In this document: piece after piece, positions 12,751-23,643 of the stretch
Layout of the letters: each line of letters opens with the position of its first letter
Numbering within the stretch: position 1 is the stretch's first letter
From: Cryptomeria japonica
Lineage: Eukaryota > Streptophyta > Pinopsida > Cupressales > Cupressaceae
Direction of reading: 5' to 3'
DNA length: 64,000 nt
Assembly (NCBI RefSeq): GCF_030272615.1
Contig: NC_081409.1
Coordinates: 529,476,291 to 529,540,290 of the forward strand
Notes under the pieces: model-generated
The model's database searches: none
Seen by the model: the letters and a program-made list of their open reading frames with translations, nothing else
What the model was told of the DNA's origin: nothing
Translations under genes and position numbers: made by a program

Positions 12751-12773
12751 ATTGGTATCAGAGCATTGTAACA
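12751..12773 (+). other. Primer-site sequence retained after the 3' LTR
   Basis: The 3' LTR is followed directly by ATTGGTATCAGAGC, the same primer-site sequence that follows the 5' LTR, and then nine further bases. The next five bases, TATAC (12774-12778), equal the five bases before the 5' LTR (5865-5869). This reads as an integrated end that kept tRNA-primer-derived sequence. A remnant of a tandem second element is the alternative. Confidence 0.6.
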
Positions 12774-12778
12774 TATAC

Positions 12779-13320
12779 AGGTTTTGCTATTTCGTAGGTT
12801 CCATGTTTCATTATGTCAAGCAGTTCACAAAATAGTGACAAGGCTACATGGTGTATTGTGACATTGCCATTTTGTGGAGATCGGGTTTCATTAAATTAGA
12901 CATTAAACAAAATGACGATGAACGAAGTATAGTTCATAAAGATACCATTATTTTGTAGGTCCTGCATTCTATCATATCAAGCAATCCATGAAATAGAGAT
13001 AAAGGGGACACAACTCATGATGTGCTATCGCTATTTCACAGGAGAAAGATACCAAGTGGTCCAGAAGGATACGATTTAGCGATAACTTAATAAACTATCG
13101 CTATATCACAAGGAGGGTGTAAATAATGAAAAGGCATGCTACAATATAGCGATAAAAGCCAAAAATTGGTATTGTCATATCGCAAAACGTTGAAAGAAAG
13201 AGAAAAAGAATGTTGCAATATAGTAGTAAATGTTGTCACTATTTCACAATGATGCAAAAAAACTAAATTTAAAAGCTTGTGATACATCGAAAACAGTGAG
13301 GCAAGGCAAGTTGATGACAT
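12779..13320. repeat. Inverted-repeat array, segment 2 (seven units)
   Basis: Units start near 12785, 12861, 12943, 13025, 13094, 13168 and 13233. The clearest (13094-13156) opens CTATCGCTATATCAC and closes CAATATAGCGATA. Others vary by a few bases. Spacing is 65-82 bp. Bridging the copia-1 insertion gives about 84 bp between the third and fourth units, consistent with one continuous host array. No coding frame is supported. Confidence 0.7.
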
Positions 13321-14816
13321 TGTTAGTCCCAACCAGTGCTTAGAGGGGAGGGGTGATTCAACACTTTACCAGTTTTACAAAATTAAAACCTTTTAACTCA
13401 AGACTGCACTAACCTAATATTCATCAATACAAATACTTATTGCAGAAGATCATGCATGAATGAAAAGATACACAATAACACCAAGATTTATCTCCTGGAA
13501 ACCCAAATGGGAGAAAACCACGGTGTGAGTAGAAACTCACAAAATTTGCACTCTTCTGGAGTACGCCCTGTGAGGATCCATCCTTGTTAGGAGATTACAA
13601 AGATGCTGTTAGGTGCCACCCGGTTAAGGGATTTTATTTAAGGCTTGTTAGTGCCTTTACCTTGTTAGAGGAAGCCTTTTTAAAGGGCTTAGGATCATCA
13701 ATTAAGATTTCACCCAGTTAAGGGATTTTACAAAGGGACCTGTTAAAGTCCACCCGGTTAAGGGATTTTGAGTTGCAATGGTTAGAAAGGAACATGAAGT
13801 TGATCTGCTCGAATAACTACTTATAGCTTGATCAGATCACAATGGAAATTATATTCTGTCTCCATCAGTTGTGTCTGCTCTTCACTACACCGGTCCTCTA
13901 CTCATACACTCGGCTTTGCACTCTGCTCTGCTAAATCATTTAGCACTTCTTCACTCTTCACTCTGCACTTTGGATCACCTCTCACTAAATTTGTACTCCG
14001 CAAATTTTTTCGTCAAAAATATTTTGTATGAACTCAAAATACTTTATACACTCTCTGTCGTCACCTTCAGGTGTTTCCTTAATCAATGCAATCACAAATC
14101 TTGGTAGATTTTGAATTCAAATATTCCTTCTCTTGCTCTGCATGCCTTGCAACAATTCTGCCAACTACTCAGCCAAATCTACCACTGCATCCCCCAAAAA
14201 TAGTGACTGATGACTGAGGTTGACTTCACCAACTAGAAAATCTGCAAGTAATTATAGCTTAACTGTATGATGACTGAGGTTGACTTCATGAACCTTTAGT
14301 TTGGCATTGACACAAACTCACCTTTTCACCTTTTTCCATCGTAACTGTGTAACCGATCACCACTCCAAGATTTATGGTGACCACCTATCTTCCTTCTGCT
14401 TCACCGATCTACCGGTATACCACTATGCTCTTCATTACTGGTTCATCCTTTGATGTCAGTTTGTAGTACTTCCATCAAGCCTCTTCTCCTATTTTCCAAT
14501 GAGATTTCGGTTTACATACAACCTCAAGCCTTCTTGCCTAAGTCACCTTTTGTGACTTCATCATCATTAGAATGACCAACTTGAAGATCTGACCTCAACA
14601 CCAGTCTTCTTGAATGACAGACCAGTTAGCTTAGTCTATCTTCCCTTGAGATGATTGAACCTTGATCATCTATCTTTGATGTTGCTTCCATGTTGTTTAC
14701 AAGTCATCACCTTTACTCTTGAGATACACCACTCCGCTAGTCAGTGTTAGTCATCAATGACAAATCTCAGCTAATATACAGGTTCTTTGGATTAACCAGT
14801 TTTGTCAATACCAACA
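13321..14816 (-). repeat. Copia-2 3' LTR
   Basis: 1,496 bp. On the minus strand it starts TGTTGGTATTGACAAAAC and ends GGGACTAACA. It aligns with 19385-20558 plus 21333-21678. Confidence 0.9.
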
Positions 14817-15125
14817 ATCTCCACCTTTGGCATTGATGGCAATGCTTCAAAATTTGTCTTATCAGTTGGTCCTACATGTACTTTCTTCATTTCTTTCTTT
14901 ATTTCCGTACCGATCATTACTTCTTCTCTAAGTAATGAATATCTCCCCCTAACATTGGTAATACTTTGTTTCCAACTAACCACTCTAACCACTTCTGGCA
15001 ACTCTCTGCTTTAGCAACTTCAACTCAAGACTACTTACCAATACTCAAACACTATAATCACATCTCCCCCTTTGACAACAATGAAAAAGATGCATTTTAG
15101 TACACTTACAAGACTGCTCCCCCTA
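14817..15125 (-). other. Polypurine tract cluster of copia-2
   Basis: On the minus strand, AAAGGTGGAGAT abuts the 3' LTR (14817-14828), with further GGGGGAG tracts near 14944, 15063 and 15116. The tract beside the LTR has one T inside the purine run. The cluster is the Sirevirus hallmark also seen in copia-1. Confidence 0.8.
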
Positions 15126-15210
15126 ACCGGAGTAGTCCACACTTATGAATCTAGTCTTCGAATATTTTCATAAAGAAATCATACCGGATTGATGTAGAGC
15201 CCTTTTTGAC

Positions 15211-18200
15211 TTACTTTAATGCAGGTCGGGGTATCACCCTTAGCTTACCTCTAAGGTATTCAAAGGTGTCCTTCTGTAATGGCTTGGCAAAGATATCAAC
15301 CACCTATTCATTTTTTGGTATATACTCCAACCTCACTTCCTTGTCTTGAACCTGTTCCCTGAGGTAGTGGTATTTGATAGCTATATGATTTGTCTTGGAA
15401 TGCATCACCAGATTCTTGGATATGTTGATAGTATTGGTGTTGTCACAGTGAATCACCATAGGTTCAGTCACTTTTTCTTGGATACCTTCCAATAATTGTT
15501 TGATTCATACTATTTGTGTACAGTTGATTGAGGCAACCACATACTTAGCCTCAGTTGTGGATTAAGAGATGCAATTTTGTTTCTTTGTTGTCCATGACAC
15601 AATCCTGTCTCCAAGAAAAAATGCACCTCCACTAGTGCTCTTTCTGTCATCAATGATCCCTACCCAATCTACATTGGTGAAGACACTTAAATTGAAATCT
15701 CCCTTATGTGGATACTAGAGACCATACTCATCACTCCCCTTAAGGTATCTAAATATTCTCTTAACTACCACCATATGAGTCTCTTTTGGATTTGCAACAA
15801 ATATAGCAACCAAGCCAACAACTTGTGTTATATCAAGTCTACTGTGTACTGTATACTGCAACTTACCAATCATGGATCGGTAAAGTGTCTCATTCACTTC
15901 ATGAGCCTCATCATTTTTGGAGAGCTTGCAGCCTATAACCATTGGAGTTCCAATAGGTTTGCAATCTTCCATTCTAAAAGTCTTCAAAATTTCCCTTATG
16001 TACTTGGTCTGGCTAATGAATATGTCATTCTTTAGCTAGGATACTTGCAGGCCAATGAATAATTTTATTTCACTGATCATGGACATTTCAAACTCTTGCT
16101 TCATTTGTTCTACAAAACCTCTACTCATCTCATCATCTCCTCCAAAGATAATATCATCAACAAAAATTTTCTGCAATCAGATGTTTTCCTTTTTCTCCGG
16201 TCTTTAGATACAAGTTACTGTTATCACTAGTTCTCATGAACCCTATGCTTAACAGATATGAGTGCAATCTCTCATACCAAGCTCTTGGTGCTTGTTTTAG
16301 CCCATATAGAGCCTTCTCCAGCTTGCATACCATATCTATTCCATCTTCTGATACAAACCGTTTTGGTTGCTCTATGCACACTTCTTCCTCTAAAACACCG
16401 TTCAAGAATGTCGATTTGACATCCATTTGGTAAACTTTGAAATGCTTGTAAGCAACATAGGGAAGCTAGATTCTAACCCCTTCCAGCCTGGCCACCAGTG
16501 CAAAGGTTTCTCCATAATCCAAACCTTCTTCTTGAGCATAGCTTTCACATACTAACCTTTCTTTCTTTTTTACTACTTGACTGGTTTCATCCATTTTGTT
16601 TCTAAACACCCATTTGGTGCCTATAACATTTTTGTTCTCTGGTCTGGGCACTAGAGTCCAAGTTTCATTTTTCTCAATCTTCTCCAGTTCCTCCTACATG
16701 GCTTTAATCCAGTCTTCATCTTTTAGAGCCTCCTTTTCTATTTTGGGCTCAATTTTGGAGAGCAGACATGCATTCTCTCTTGCTCTTCTTCTATTCAATA
16801 CTCCCACATCTTTGTCACCAAAGATATTTTCAGCAGAGTGATTGTTTCTAACATACCTTGCTAGTACCAGTTCATTTCTTGGAGCTTCTTCTACTGGTTG
16901 TGTAGGTTCCACTTCACATGCTTCATCATTTGCTGCTGCAACAGGATTCTCGTATATAGGTTCGACCGATACAGTCTACTCGAATCCTTGATAATCCTCT
17001 AGTTCACTCTTGCTATCATGTTCATTTTTCTCAAAGAACTCATCTACTCTGACACTGGAAATCTCTACAATCTTACCAGTCCGTTTTTTCAAACATTGAT
17101 ATGCTTTACTCTTTGTGGAGTAACCTAAGAAGGTTCCTTCATCACTCTTGGGATCAAACTTTCCAGAGTACTCATCCCTCTTGATATAGCACCTGCTTCC
17201 AAATACTCTGAAATAGCTCACATTGGGTGAGTATCCACACCATAATTCATAGGGAGTTTCATTTGTCCCTTTCTTCACCTATATCCAATTCAAGGTATGC
17301 ACAGTAGTTCTTACTACTTCTCTCCAAAAGATATGTGGAATATCCATCTGTATCATCAGAGTCCTCGCATAATCAATTAGAGTTCTATTCCTTCTTTCAG
17401 CAACCCCATTCCGCTGAGGTGTTCTAGGTGCAGACATCTATCTCATAATCCCCTGTTCTTCATAGTAATTTATGAACTCTTGAGAGGTGAACTCTCCCCC
17501 TCTATCTGATCTCAAACATTTCATATTCTTACCGGTTCAGCTCTCTACTTCAGCCTTGAAGACATTAAACATGTGAAAGGCTTTATATTTTTCTTTCAAG
17601 AGTATAGCCCACATCATTCTTGAGAAGTCATCTACAAACAACATGAAATACTGGTCCCCATAGAAACTCTTGGTCCTCATAGGGCCACACAAGTCTATAT
17701 GAACTAAGTCCAACACATTCTCAGATGAATAGGATTTGTTGCTGAAACTAGACCTAGTCAACTTTCCTAGTTGGCATTCTTTACACATAGCATTTTCAGG
17801 TTTCATAATATTAGGAATACCTCTGACAAACTTCATTTTACTAACATTTTCTATGCTATCAAAGTTAACATGACATAGTATTTTGTGCCATAGCCAACTG
17901 TCTTCTACCTTTTCCATTAGACAACTACCTACAGTGGTGTCTAGGTGAAACATATTTCCTCTAGATTGTTTACCCGTAGCAATCAGGCTTCTTGATTTGT
18001 CATTTATTTTGCATATTCTTTCATTGAATTCTAACCGGTAACCCTTATTGTTAAGTTGTGCAACACTTAATAGACTATATTTTAGCCCTTCTACCCAATA
18101 AACATCTTCACAATTTGTTTTATCATTTAGGGCTATAGTTCCCTTACCTTTTACTACACGAGAAGCATCATTGCCAAATCTCACCATTCCTCCATTATAG

Positions 18201-18419
18201 TCCTCCATGCTAAGGAATTTGTTTTTGTCACCAATCATGTGGTGAGTGCAACCACTGTCAATTACCCTGTCTCCACATTGGTTTAAACTAGAGATCGGTG
18301 CCATATCACTTTCCTTTGTGTTGTCTTCCTTTACCACTACAAATGCAATTCCATCTCCATCAGATCCTTTTGATTCTTCATCGGTAACTCATTCTTCTAC
18401 AAGATAGCACTCCTTCTTG
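15211..18419 (-). pseudogene. pol: Copia-2 pol: protease, integrase, RT, RNase H, broken
   Basis: Reading from 18419 down, the domains are protease (VIDSGCTHHMIGD near 18260), GAG-pre-integrase (WLWHKILCHVNF near 17890, CKECQLGK near 17780), integrase (VHIDLCGP, then CLRSDRGGEF near 17510 and PQRNGVAERRNRT near 17410), RT (KWVFRNK near 16600, [14 protein letters not shown] near 16280, catalytic FVDDIIFGG near 16150) and RNase H (near 15640-15300). The frame is continuous from gag to about 16165, where a shift moves the catalytic motif into another frame, which runs to TAA 15211-15213. In-frame stops include several TAGs where relatives have glutamine or tryptophan. It is not functional. Confidence 0.9.
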
Positions 18420-19321
18420 CTCTTGTCTTTGTAGCTTCTAAAATTATCCTTCCTATCATTATCAGGACATCTGGATGCAATATGACCTATTCTATTGCAA
18501 GAGAAATATTTCAAGGGAAGTTTACCTTTATACTTTCCTTTTCCTCTTGGCAGTCTTCTTGCTAATAGAGCTTCAATCTCATCTTGTTCATGTTCTTCAG
18601 ATAACAGGTTGTCACATTCATGAGAATGATTGGTTCTTATAGTAGAACTATTTCTAGTTTCTTTTCTTCTCCTTGTTGGTGCATGTATCATGGAAGCTTT
18701 GAAGGCAGCATAAATCTTTGGTACATTGTTATAATAGTTGCTCATTTCAAAGGAAATCAATTTACTGATCAGTGAGTCAAGAAAAACACTAACTGTTCCT
18801 AAGGATCTAAGTTCCTGAATTACAAAAACTCTTATGGCATGTTGTGGTAGCAAGGTTCTCAGGATTTTGCTGACCACATCATCTTCTTCAAGCTTTCCTC
18901 CAACAATTTTGATGGAATTTACCACATCCTTTATTGTTTTGCTATATTGTTGTATGATTTCTCCTTCTTGCATCCTCATCTCATCAAATTTGCCTCTTAA
19001 GTTGTCCACCTTAGCCTTTTGAACATGAGGATCTCCTCCATAACCAGTCTTCAACTTATTCCACATTTCATAGGTTGTTTTCAGATCTTGAACCTCAACA
19101 TACTCATTATTAGATAGGGTGCTACCAATCATATCCATAGTTGTAATGTTGTCTTTCTTTTCTTTGATCTAATCTGTAGTGAGAACCCCTATAGGATCAT
19201 TGTACTCTATGATTACATGATTCCAATATTGTTCTCCTAGGGTTCTTAGGTAGAGCTTCGTTCGACCACACCATAAGGTGTAATTCTCCTTAGAGAACTT
19301 AGGACCCTCCTTTCACATCAT
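18420..19321 (-). pseudogene. gag: Copia-2 gag, broken
   Basis: The frame begins with two ATGs at 19321-19316 followed at once by TGA, then continues KFSKENYTLWCGRTKLYLRT, the usual copia gag N-terminus. A TAG lies near 19170. From the internal ATG at 19138 about 250 codons are open, covering the helical gag region (MWNKLKTGYGGD, YSKTIKDVVNSIK, ILRTLLPQH). A zinc knuckle follows near 18469-18513; it reads YFSCNRIGHIASRC, with the first cysteine replaced by tyrosine. The early TGA and the lost cysteine point to inactivity. It shares one frame with pol. Confidence 0.88.
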
Positions 19322-19370
19322 TTTGGATCTTTCCTTAAGTTTTTAATCTCTTTTGAATCTAAGGACCAAG

Positions 19371-19382
19371 GCTCTGATACCA
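19371..19382 (-). other. Copia-2 primer-binding site
   Basis: The minus strand reads TGGTATCAGAGC two bases after the 5' LTR end. It complements the 3' end of initiator methionine tRNA, the usual primer of plant copia elements. Confidence 0.88.
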
Positions 19383-19384
19383 TT

Positions 19385-21678
19385 TATTAGTCCCAACCAA
19401 TTCTAAGAGGGGAGGGGTGATTCAACACTTTACCAGTTTTACAAAATTAAAACCTTTTAACTCAAGACTGAACTAACTTAATATTCATCAATACAAATAG
19501 TTATTGCTGAAGAACATGCATGCATGAAAAGATACACAGTAGCACCAAGATTTATCTCGTGGAAACCCAAATGGGAGAAAACCACGGTGTGAGTAGAAAC
19601 TCACAAAAATTTGCACTCTTCTAGAGTACTCCTGATGAGGAGCCATCCCTATTAGGAGATAACAAAGACACTGTTAGGTGCCACCAGGTTAAGGGATTTT
19701 ATTTAAGGCCTATTAGTGCCTTTACCCTGTTAGAGGCAACCTTTTTAAATGACTCAGGATCATCAATTAAGATGTCACCCAGTCAAGGGATTTTACAAAG
19801 GGACCTGTTAAAGTCCACTCGGTTAAGGGATTTTTAGTTGCAATGGTTAGAAAGAAACATGAAGTTGATGTACTAGAATAACTACTTATAGCTTGATCAG
19901 ATCATAATGAAAATCATATTCTCTCTCCACTGATTGTGTCTGCTCTCCACTACATTGATCCTCTACTCATACCCTCAGATCTACACTCTATCGGTCTACT
20001 TCACACACACTCTTCTCTGCTAAATCATTTAGTAATTTTTCACTCTTCACTCTTCACTTTGGATTGCCTCTCACAGTATTTGCACTACGCAAATTTTTTG
20101 ATAAAAAATGTTTTGTATGAACTCAAAATACTTTATACACTCTCTGTCGTCACCTTCAGGTGTTTCCTTAATCAATGCAATGTTAGATCTTGGTAGATTT
20201 TGAGTTCAAATCTTTCCACTCTTTCTCTATACACCCTGCAATAATTCTGCCAAGTACTCAACCAAATTTGCCACTGCATCCCCCAAAAATAGTGACTTAT
20301 GGGTCGATTTCAATCTTTTAGATGTGAACCAGAAAATCTGCAAGTAATCATGGCTTAAATACATGATGATTGAGGTTGAATTCACCAAACTTTAGTTTGG
20401 TGTTGACACAAACTCACCAACTCACCTTTTTCCATCGCAACTGTGTAACCGATCACCGCTCCGAGATTTATGGTGACCACCTATCTTCCTTCTGCTTCAC
20501 TGGTATACCACTGTGCTCTTCATTACTAGTTCATCCTTTGATGTCAGTTTGTAGTACTTGTTAGGATTAATGAAAGTCCCAAAGATACTAAGACGGGGGG
20601 TGAATCAATATCTAACCGGTTAGGAGAATATTTAAATTTATTAAGAACTTTGCAATCCAAAATAGTGTACCGGTAAATAACAATTAATGCAGTAAATAGG
20701 AACAATAAAGCCAACATAGAAAACACACCATAACACAAGATGTTTAATGAGGAAACCCGGTGCGAGAAAACCCTCGGTGGGATTTGTGACTACAATATTC
20801 ACTCCCTGGCCAATGAATAAATATTACTTACAATAAGGGGTCTGCACATGCAGAGAGGCCAACTGCCTAGAGCTCACTGCTCAATAAGAGTCACACTGAC
20901 TACAAAAGTGGATTATGAAATCCAATACAATGTACTACTTCAAATCAGCATCAACTATGCCAGGTTCAGTACCGATTTAAGCTCATTCTATAACTAAAAC
21001 CTTTGTTGTCAACTATATCTCCTTATACACAATTTTCATACCATACATTCTACTACTATATAATGACCTATAAGATCTCATAGATATATATGAGTCTTTT
21101 ACAATATGCCATGTCGGCTTTACAAAAGATAATTACATTTTAATACAATAAATAAAAGTTTATTCCCTGTTGGTTGGGGTGTCAGTATGCATTGTTGTCA
21201 TTTCCGATGAAGTGCCTACCGGTGCCGGTAACTGCCAGTGGCTTATCAGATGAGTGATAGAAGGTTGCTAGATGGTTGCCATCAATGACAACACCAACTA
21301 TTCTCATAAGAGTATAGAATGCCAACAATACTTCCATCAAGTCTCTTCTCTTGTTTGCCAATGAGGTTCTGATTTGCATACAACCTCAATCCTTCTATCC
21401 TAAGTCACCTTCTACGACTTCATCATCATCAGAATGACCAACCTGAAGATCTGACCTCAACATCGATCTTCTTGAATGATAGATCGGTTAGCTTAGTTTG
21501 TCTTCCCTTGAGTTGATTGAACCTTGATCATTTGTCTCTAATGTTGCTTCCATGTTGTTTACAAGTCATCACCTTTGCTACTGGGATACACCACTCTACC
21601 GGTTAGTGTTAGTCATCAATGACAAATCTCAGCTAATATACTGATTCTTTGGATTAACTAGTTTTGTCAATGCCAACA
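19385..21678 (-). repeat. Copia-2 5' LTR, split by a nested solo LTR
   Basis: The LTR sequence is 19385-20558 continued at 21333-21678, about 1.52 kb without the insertion and its target duplication. Its inner terminus reads TATTAGTCCC on the plus strand, where the 3' LTR has TGTTAGTCCC, so one terminal base has mutated. Confidence 0.9.
20559..21327 (-). mobile_element. Solo LTR of the Sirevirus-like family, nested in the copia-2 5' LTR
   Basis: 769 bp. The plus strand begins TGTTAGGATTAATG and ends ATGCCAACA. It is related to 3023-3811, 49038-49825 and 54908-55678, in the minus orientation. The flanks are GTACT (20554-20558) and ATACT (21328-21332), a target duplication with one mutation. 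The uninterrupted site is visible in the copia-2 3' LTR near 14460, which confirms that this LTR arrived after copia-2. Confidence 0.92.
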
Positions 21679-21683
21679 AACAT

Positions 21684-21705
21684 CAACACTATTTTGAAAT
21701 GGGTG
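21684..21705. repeat. Inverted-repeat array, last partial unit
   Basis: The sequence just right of copia-2 includes ACACTATTTTGAAATGG, a version of the unit opening. It falls at the expected spacing (about 90 bp) from the last unit left of copia-2. The closing arm is absent. From 21706 to 21945 I see no gene, only sequence leading to the next open frame. Confidence 0.45.
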
Positions 21706-21945
21706 GTGGAGTTGTTAATGGCACAAAGGAATTAAATACAAAAAAGACCCCAAAGGTCACCATTAATAGTTGATTTTTATCTCAGTTTTCCATTCCAATA
21801 TGGAGAGTTGTGCGAGTTGAGCTTTGCAATGAAAAGGAATGAGACAAAATTGTGCACTATAACTATAAGTAAGTACTCAGTTGATTCCTCAAGTTACCAC
21901 ATTTACAGAGATATTTGAATTTTCAGTAAAGAACATAAAATAAAA

Positions 21946-22278
21946 ATGCCTAAGAGAAAGGAAGAAACTGGGAAAGGGGAGAGCTCAAAAAGGGAAGAGG
22001 GTTCAGAGAAGAAACCTAGGGTAACAAACCCTACTAAACGACCTCTACAAAAATCACTGCTAGATGCATTACCTGGTTCAGCATACACAGGAGTCAAAAA
22101 TATGTTTAAAGATAAAATGGAGGGCTATAGAGATGTTATAATTCCCATCTCGGGAAGGGATTTGTTCTGGTATTTCTACAAGAACAAAGATGGAAAGATT
22201 CATGTGTCAAATCCCTGGACCTTTGACATTGTAAAATTAGTTGTGCCAATTTTTTGTGTGGATGCTGAGTTAACTTAG
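21946..22278 (+). pseudogene. Unrecognised protein, N-terminal part
   Basis: ATG 21946 follows an A-rich leader. The product starts MPKRKEETGKGESSKREEGS, a very basic, charged N-terminus like a nuclear-localisation region, and then becomes globular (IPISGRDLFWYFYKN, WTFDIVKLVVPIFCV). The frame stops at 22276-22278. Readable sequence of the same style continues for about 70 codons, so the stop looks like damage. I recognise no domain. In build it resembles the long frame at 50090-53443 (basic or charged segments, globular N-terminal part, helical C-terminal part), but I see no clear residue-level match. It may be the product of a non-autonomous retroelement or a degraded plant gene. Confidence 0.35.
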
Positions 22279-22604
22279 ATATTGGCAGACCATTACCACC
22301 CTACTACTAGAATCGTCTGAATTCCAAGTGGGAATCCCTTGTTGGTCATCACAAAATATTCTATCATTGATTGTTTTATGCTTTATAAGAAATCCCTCAC
22401 TAAGGTTGACCTCGAGCAATTTGGGATGGATTATAAATGCTACATAAGACATTCAAGAAGGATGAGCTTCCATTTTATAGGAGAGGGGGCATTAGAAATA
22501 AGCCTTTGATGATGACGAGTAGTGAGCCCTTCCCTATAGATGGTTTTCTTGTATATTTCCAAAGTTCCTACTTTACTTTATGTTAGATACTAGGAGAAGA
22601 TTCC

Positions 22605-23420
22605 AAGGTCCAAATTCCAATATCAATGATGTACATGGAAATGAGGATACATAATTCTGAGGTGAACCTCGAATTTGATTCTGCATCTGAGATTGAGAAG
22701 AAAATACATGAGCAATTGGTAGCTTGGAAAGAGAAGAAACGTAATAACTTCCACCATTATCCTTTGTTATTTTATTTGATCTTATTCCAAAATAATAAGG
22801 CTTTCATCCAAAGGTTGAAATTGGGAGTAGTGGATGAAAATGGAATTAGGTTACCATTGTAGTTCTGGTGTTACCTGTGGGATAAGAAATGCAAAGATGT
22901 TGATCACAAAATCTTCCATGACTCCTTTGTTATTTTTATTTTTGGTTCCTTTAATCATTTGGTTGAAAGACTATCATCGAATATAAGGAAAGCGTTGAGG
23001 CTATTAGCCTATGATCCTGAAAAGGGTCACATTGATAATTTTGCTAACTGGTTTTACATGGGTGAAAACACCATTATTAGGGTATATGGATGCCCCCAAA
23101 CTCCTCATTTGTTGCACATGTTTGTGCCAGATAGGCTTTCTTTTCTGGAATTCATGTGGCAGATGTTGTGGCTAGAGAAGGAAGTGATAGAGAGGAGTAA
23201 GGGGACATTCTTGCCCCATCATGTTATATTTGTAGATTTTTTCATTGGATCTAACATGTTGGAGAAAGTACAAAATTATATAAAGAATAATTATTCATTA
23301 AGGTCTGGCAAGGAGAGAATGTGTGATCCTAAAAATCACATTGGTTCTATTGTTAAATTAGTTCCACATCAAGTATTGATAGAAGAAGATCTGATCAAGA
23401 ATTGTACATCATTGGGATAA
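22605..23420 (+). pseudogene. Unrecognised protein, middle part
   Basis: This is the second readable block of the same region, in a different frame from the first. An internal stop at 22861-22863 divides it. Segments include SASEIEKKIHEQLVAWKEKK, a hydrophobic stretch PLLFYLILFQ, then HLVERLSSNIRKALRLLAY and LSFLEFMWQMLWLEKEVIE. It ends at TAA 23418-23420. The composition is protein-like and helix-rich. I do not recognise the family. The order and spacing of the blocks argue for one decayed gene. Confidence 0.35.
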
Positions 23421-23643
23421 ATCATGCAACAAAGGAAAAAATGGCACATTATAATGAGGAGAGAGGAAGACAAGAAGAAAAACCCTACTTTTCTCGGATT
23501 CTATAGTGAAGAGGTCAATGAATTAAGAAGAATTGAATTATGTTTGAATAACTTTGAAATAATATATGGTAAATCAACAGGTGGTGAATCTCAACCAAAA
23601 TAGGCCATAGCTCCACTAAAGAATCCCCAAGGGGTTATTATCC

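Larger units (their letters stand above)
5870..12773 (+). mobile_element. Copia-1, decayed Sirevirus-type Ty1/copia retrotransposon
   Basis: The element has two LTRs of about 1.19 kb, a methionine-tRNA-type primer site, gag, then protease-integrase-RT-RNase H in the Ty1/copia order, and a cluster of GGGGGAG polypurine tracts before the 3' LTR. That cluster is typical of Sireviruses. Pol keeps a single frame for 3.4 kb but has at least nine stop codons. The target duplication appears to be TATAC (5865-5869 and 12774-12778), which places 23 extra bases after the 3' LTR inside the element. It sits inside the inverted-repeat array, whose unit spacing is restored if the element is removed. Confidence 0.93.
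13321..21678 (-). mobile_element. Copia-2, decayed Sirevirus-type Ty1/copia retrotransposon
   Basis: The LTRs are at 13321-14816 (3') and 19385-21678 (5', enlarged by a nested solo LTR). It has a TGGTATCAGAGC primer site, gag-pol on the minus strand and GGGGGAG tracts beside the 3' LTR. Flanks GACAT (13316-13320) and AACAT (21679-21683) fit a 5-bp target duplication with one mutation. Protein motifs are clearly related to copia-1, but the LTRs are not, so it is a different family of the same lineage. It inserted in the inverted-repeat array about 540 host bases from copia-1. Confidence 0.92.

Noticed and set aside
12779-13320. CRISPR-like repeat array
   Set aside because: Units vary, have no constant direct repeat with unique spacers, and the surroundings are plant retroelements.
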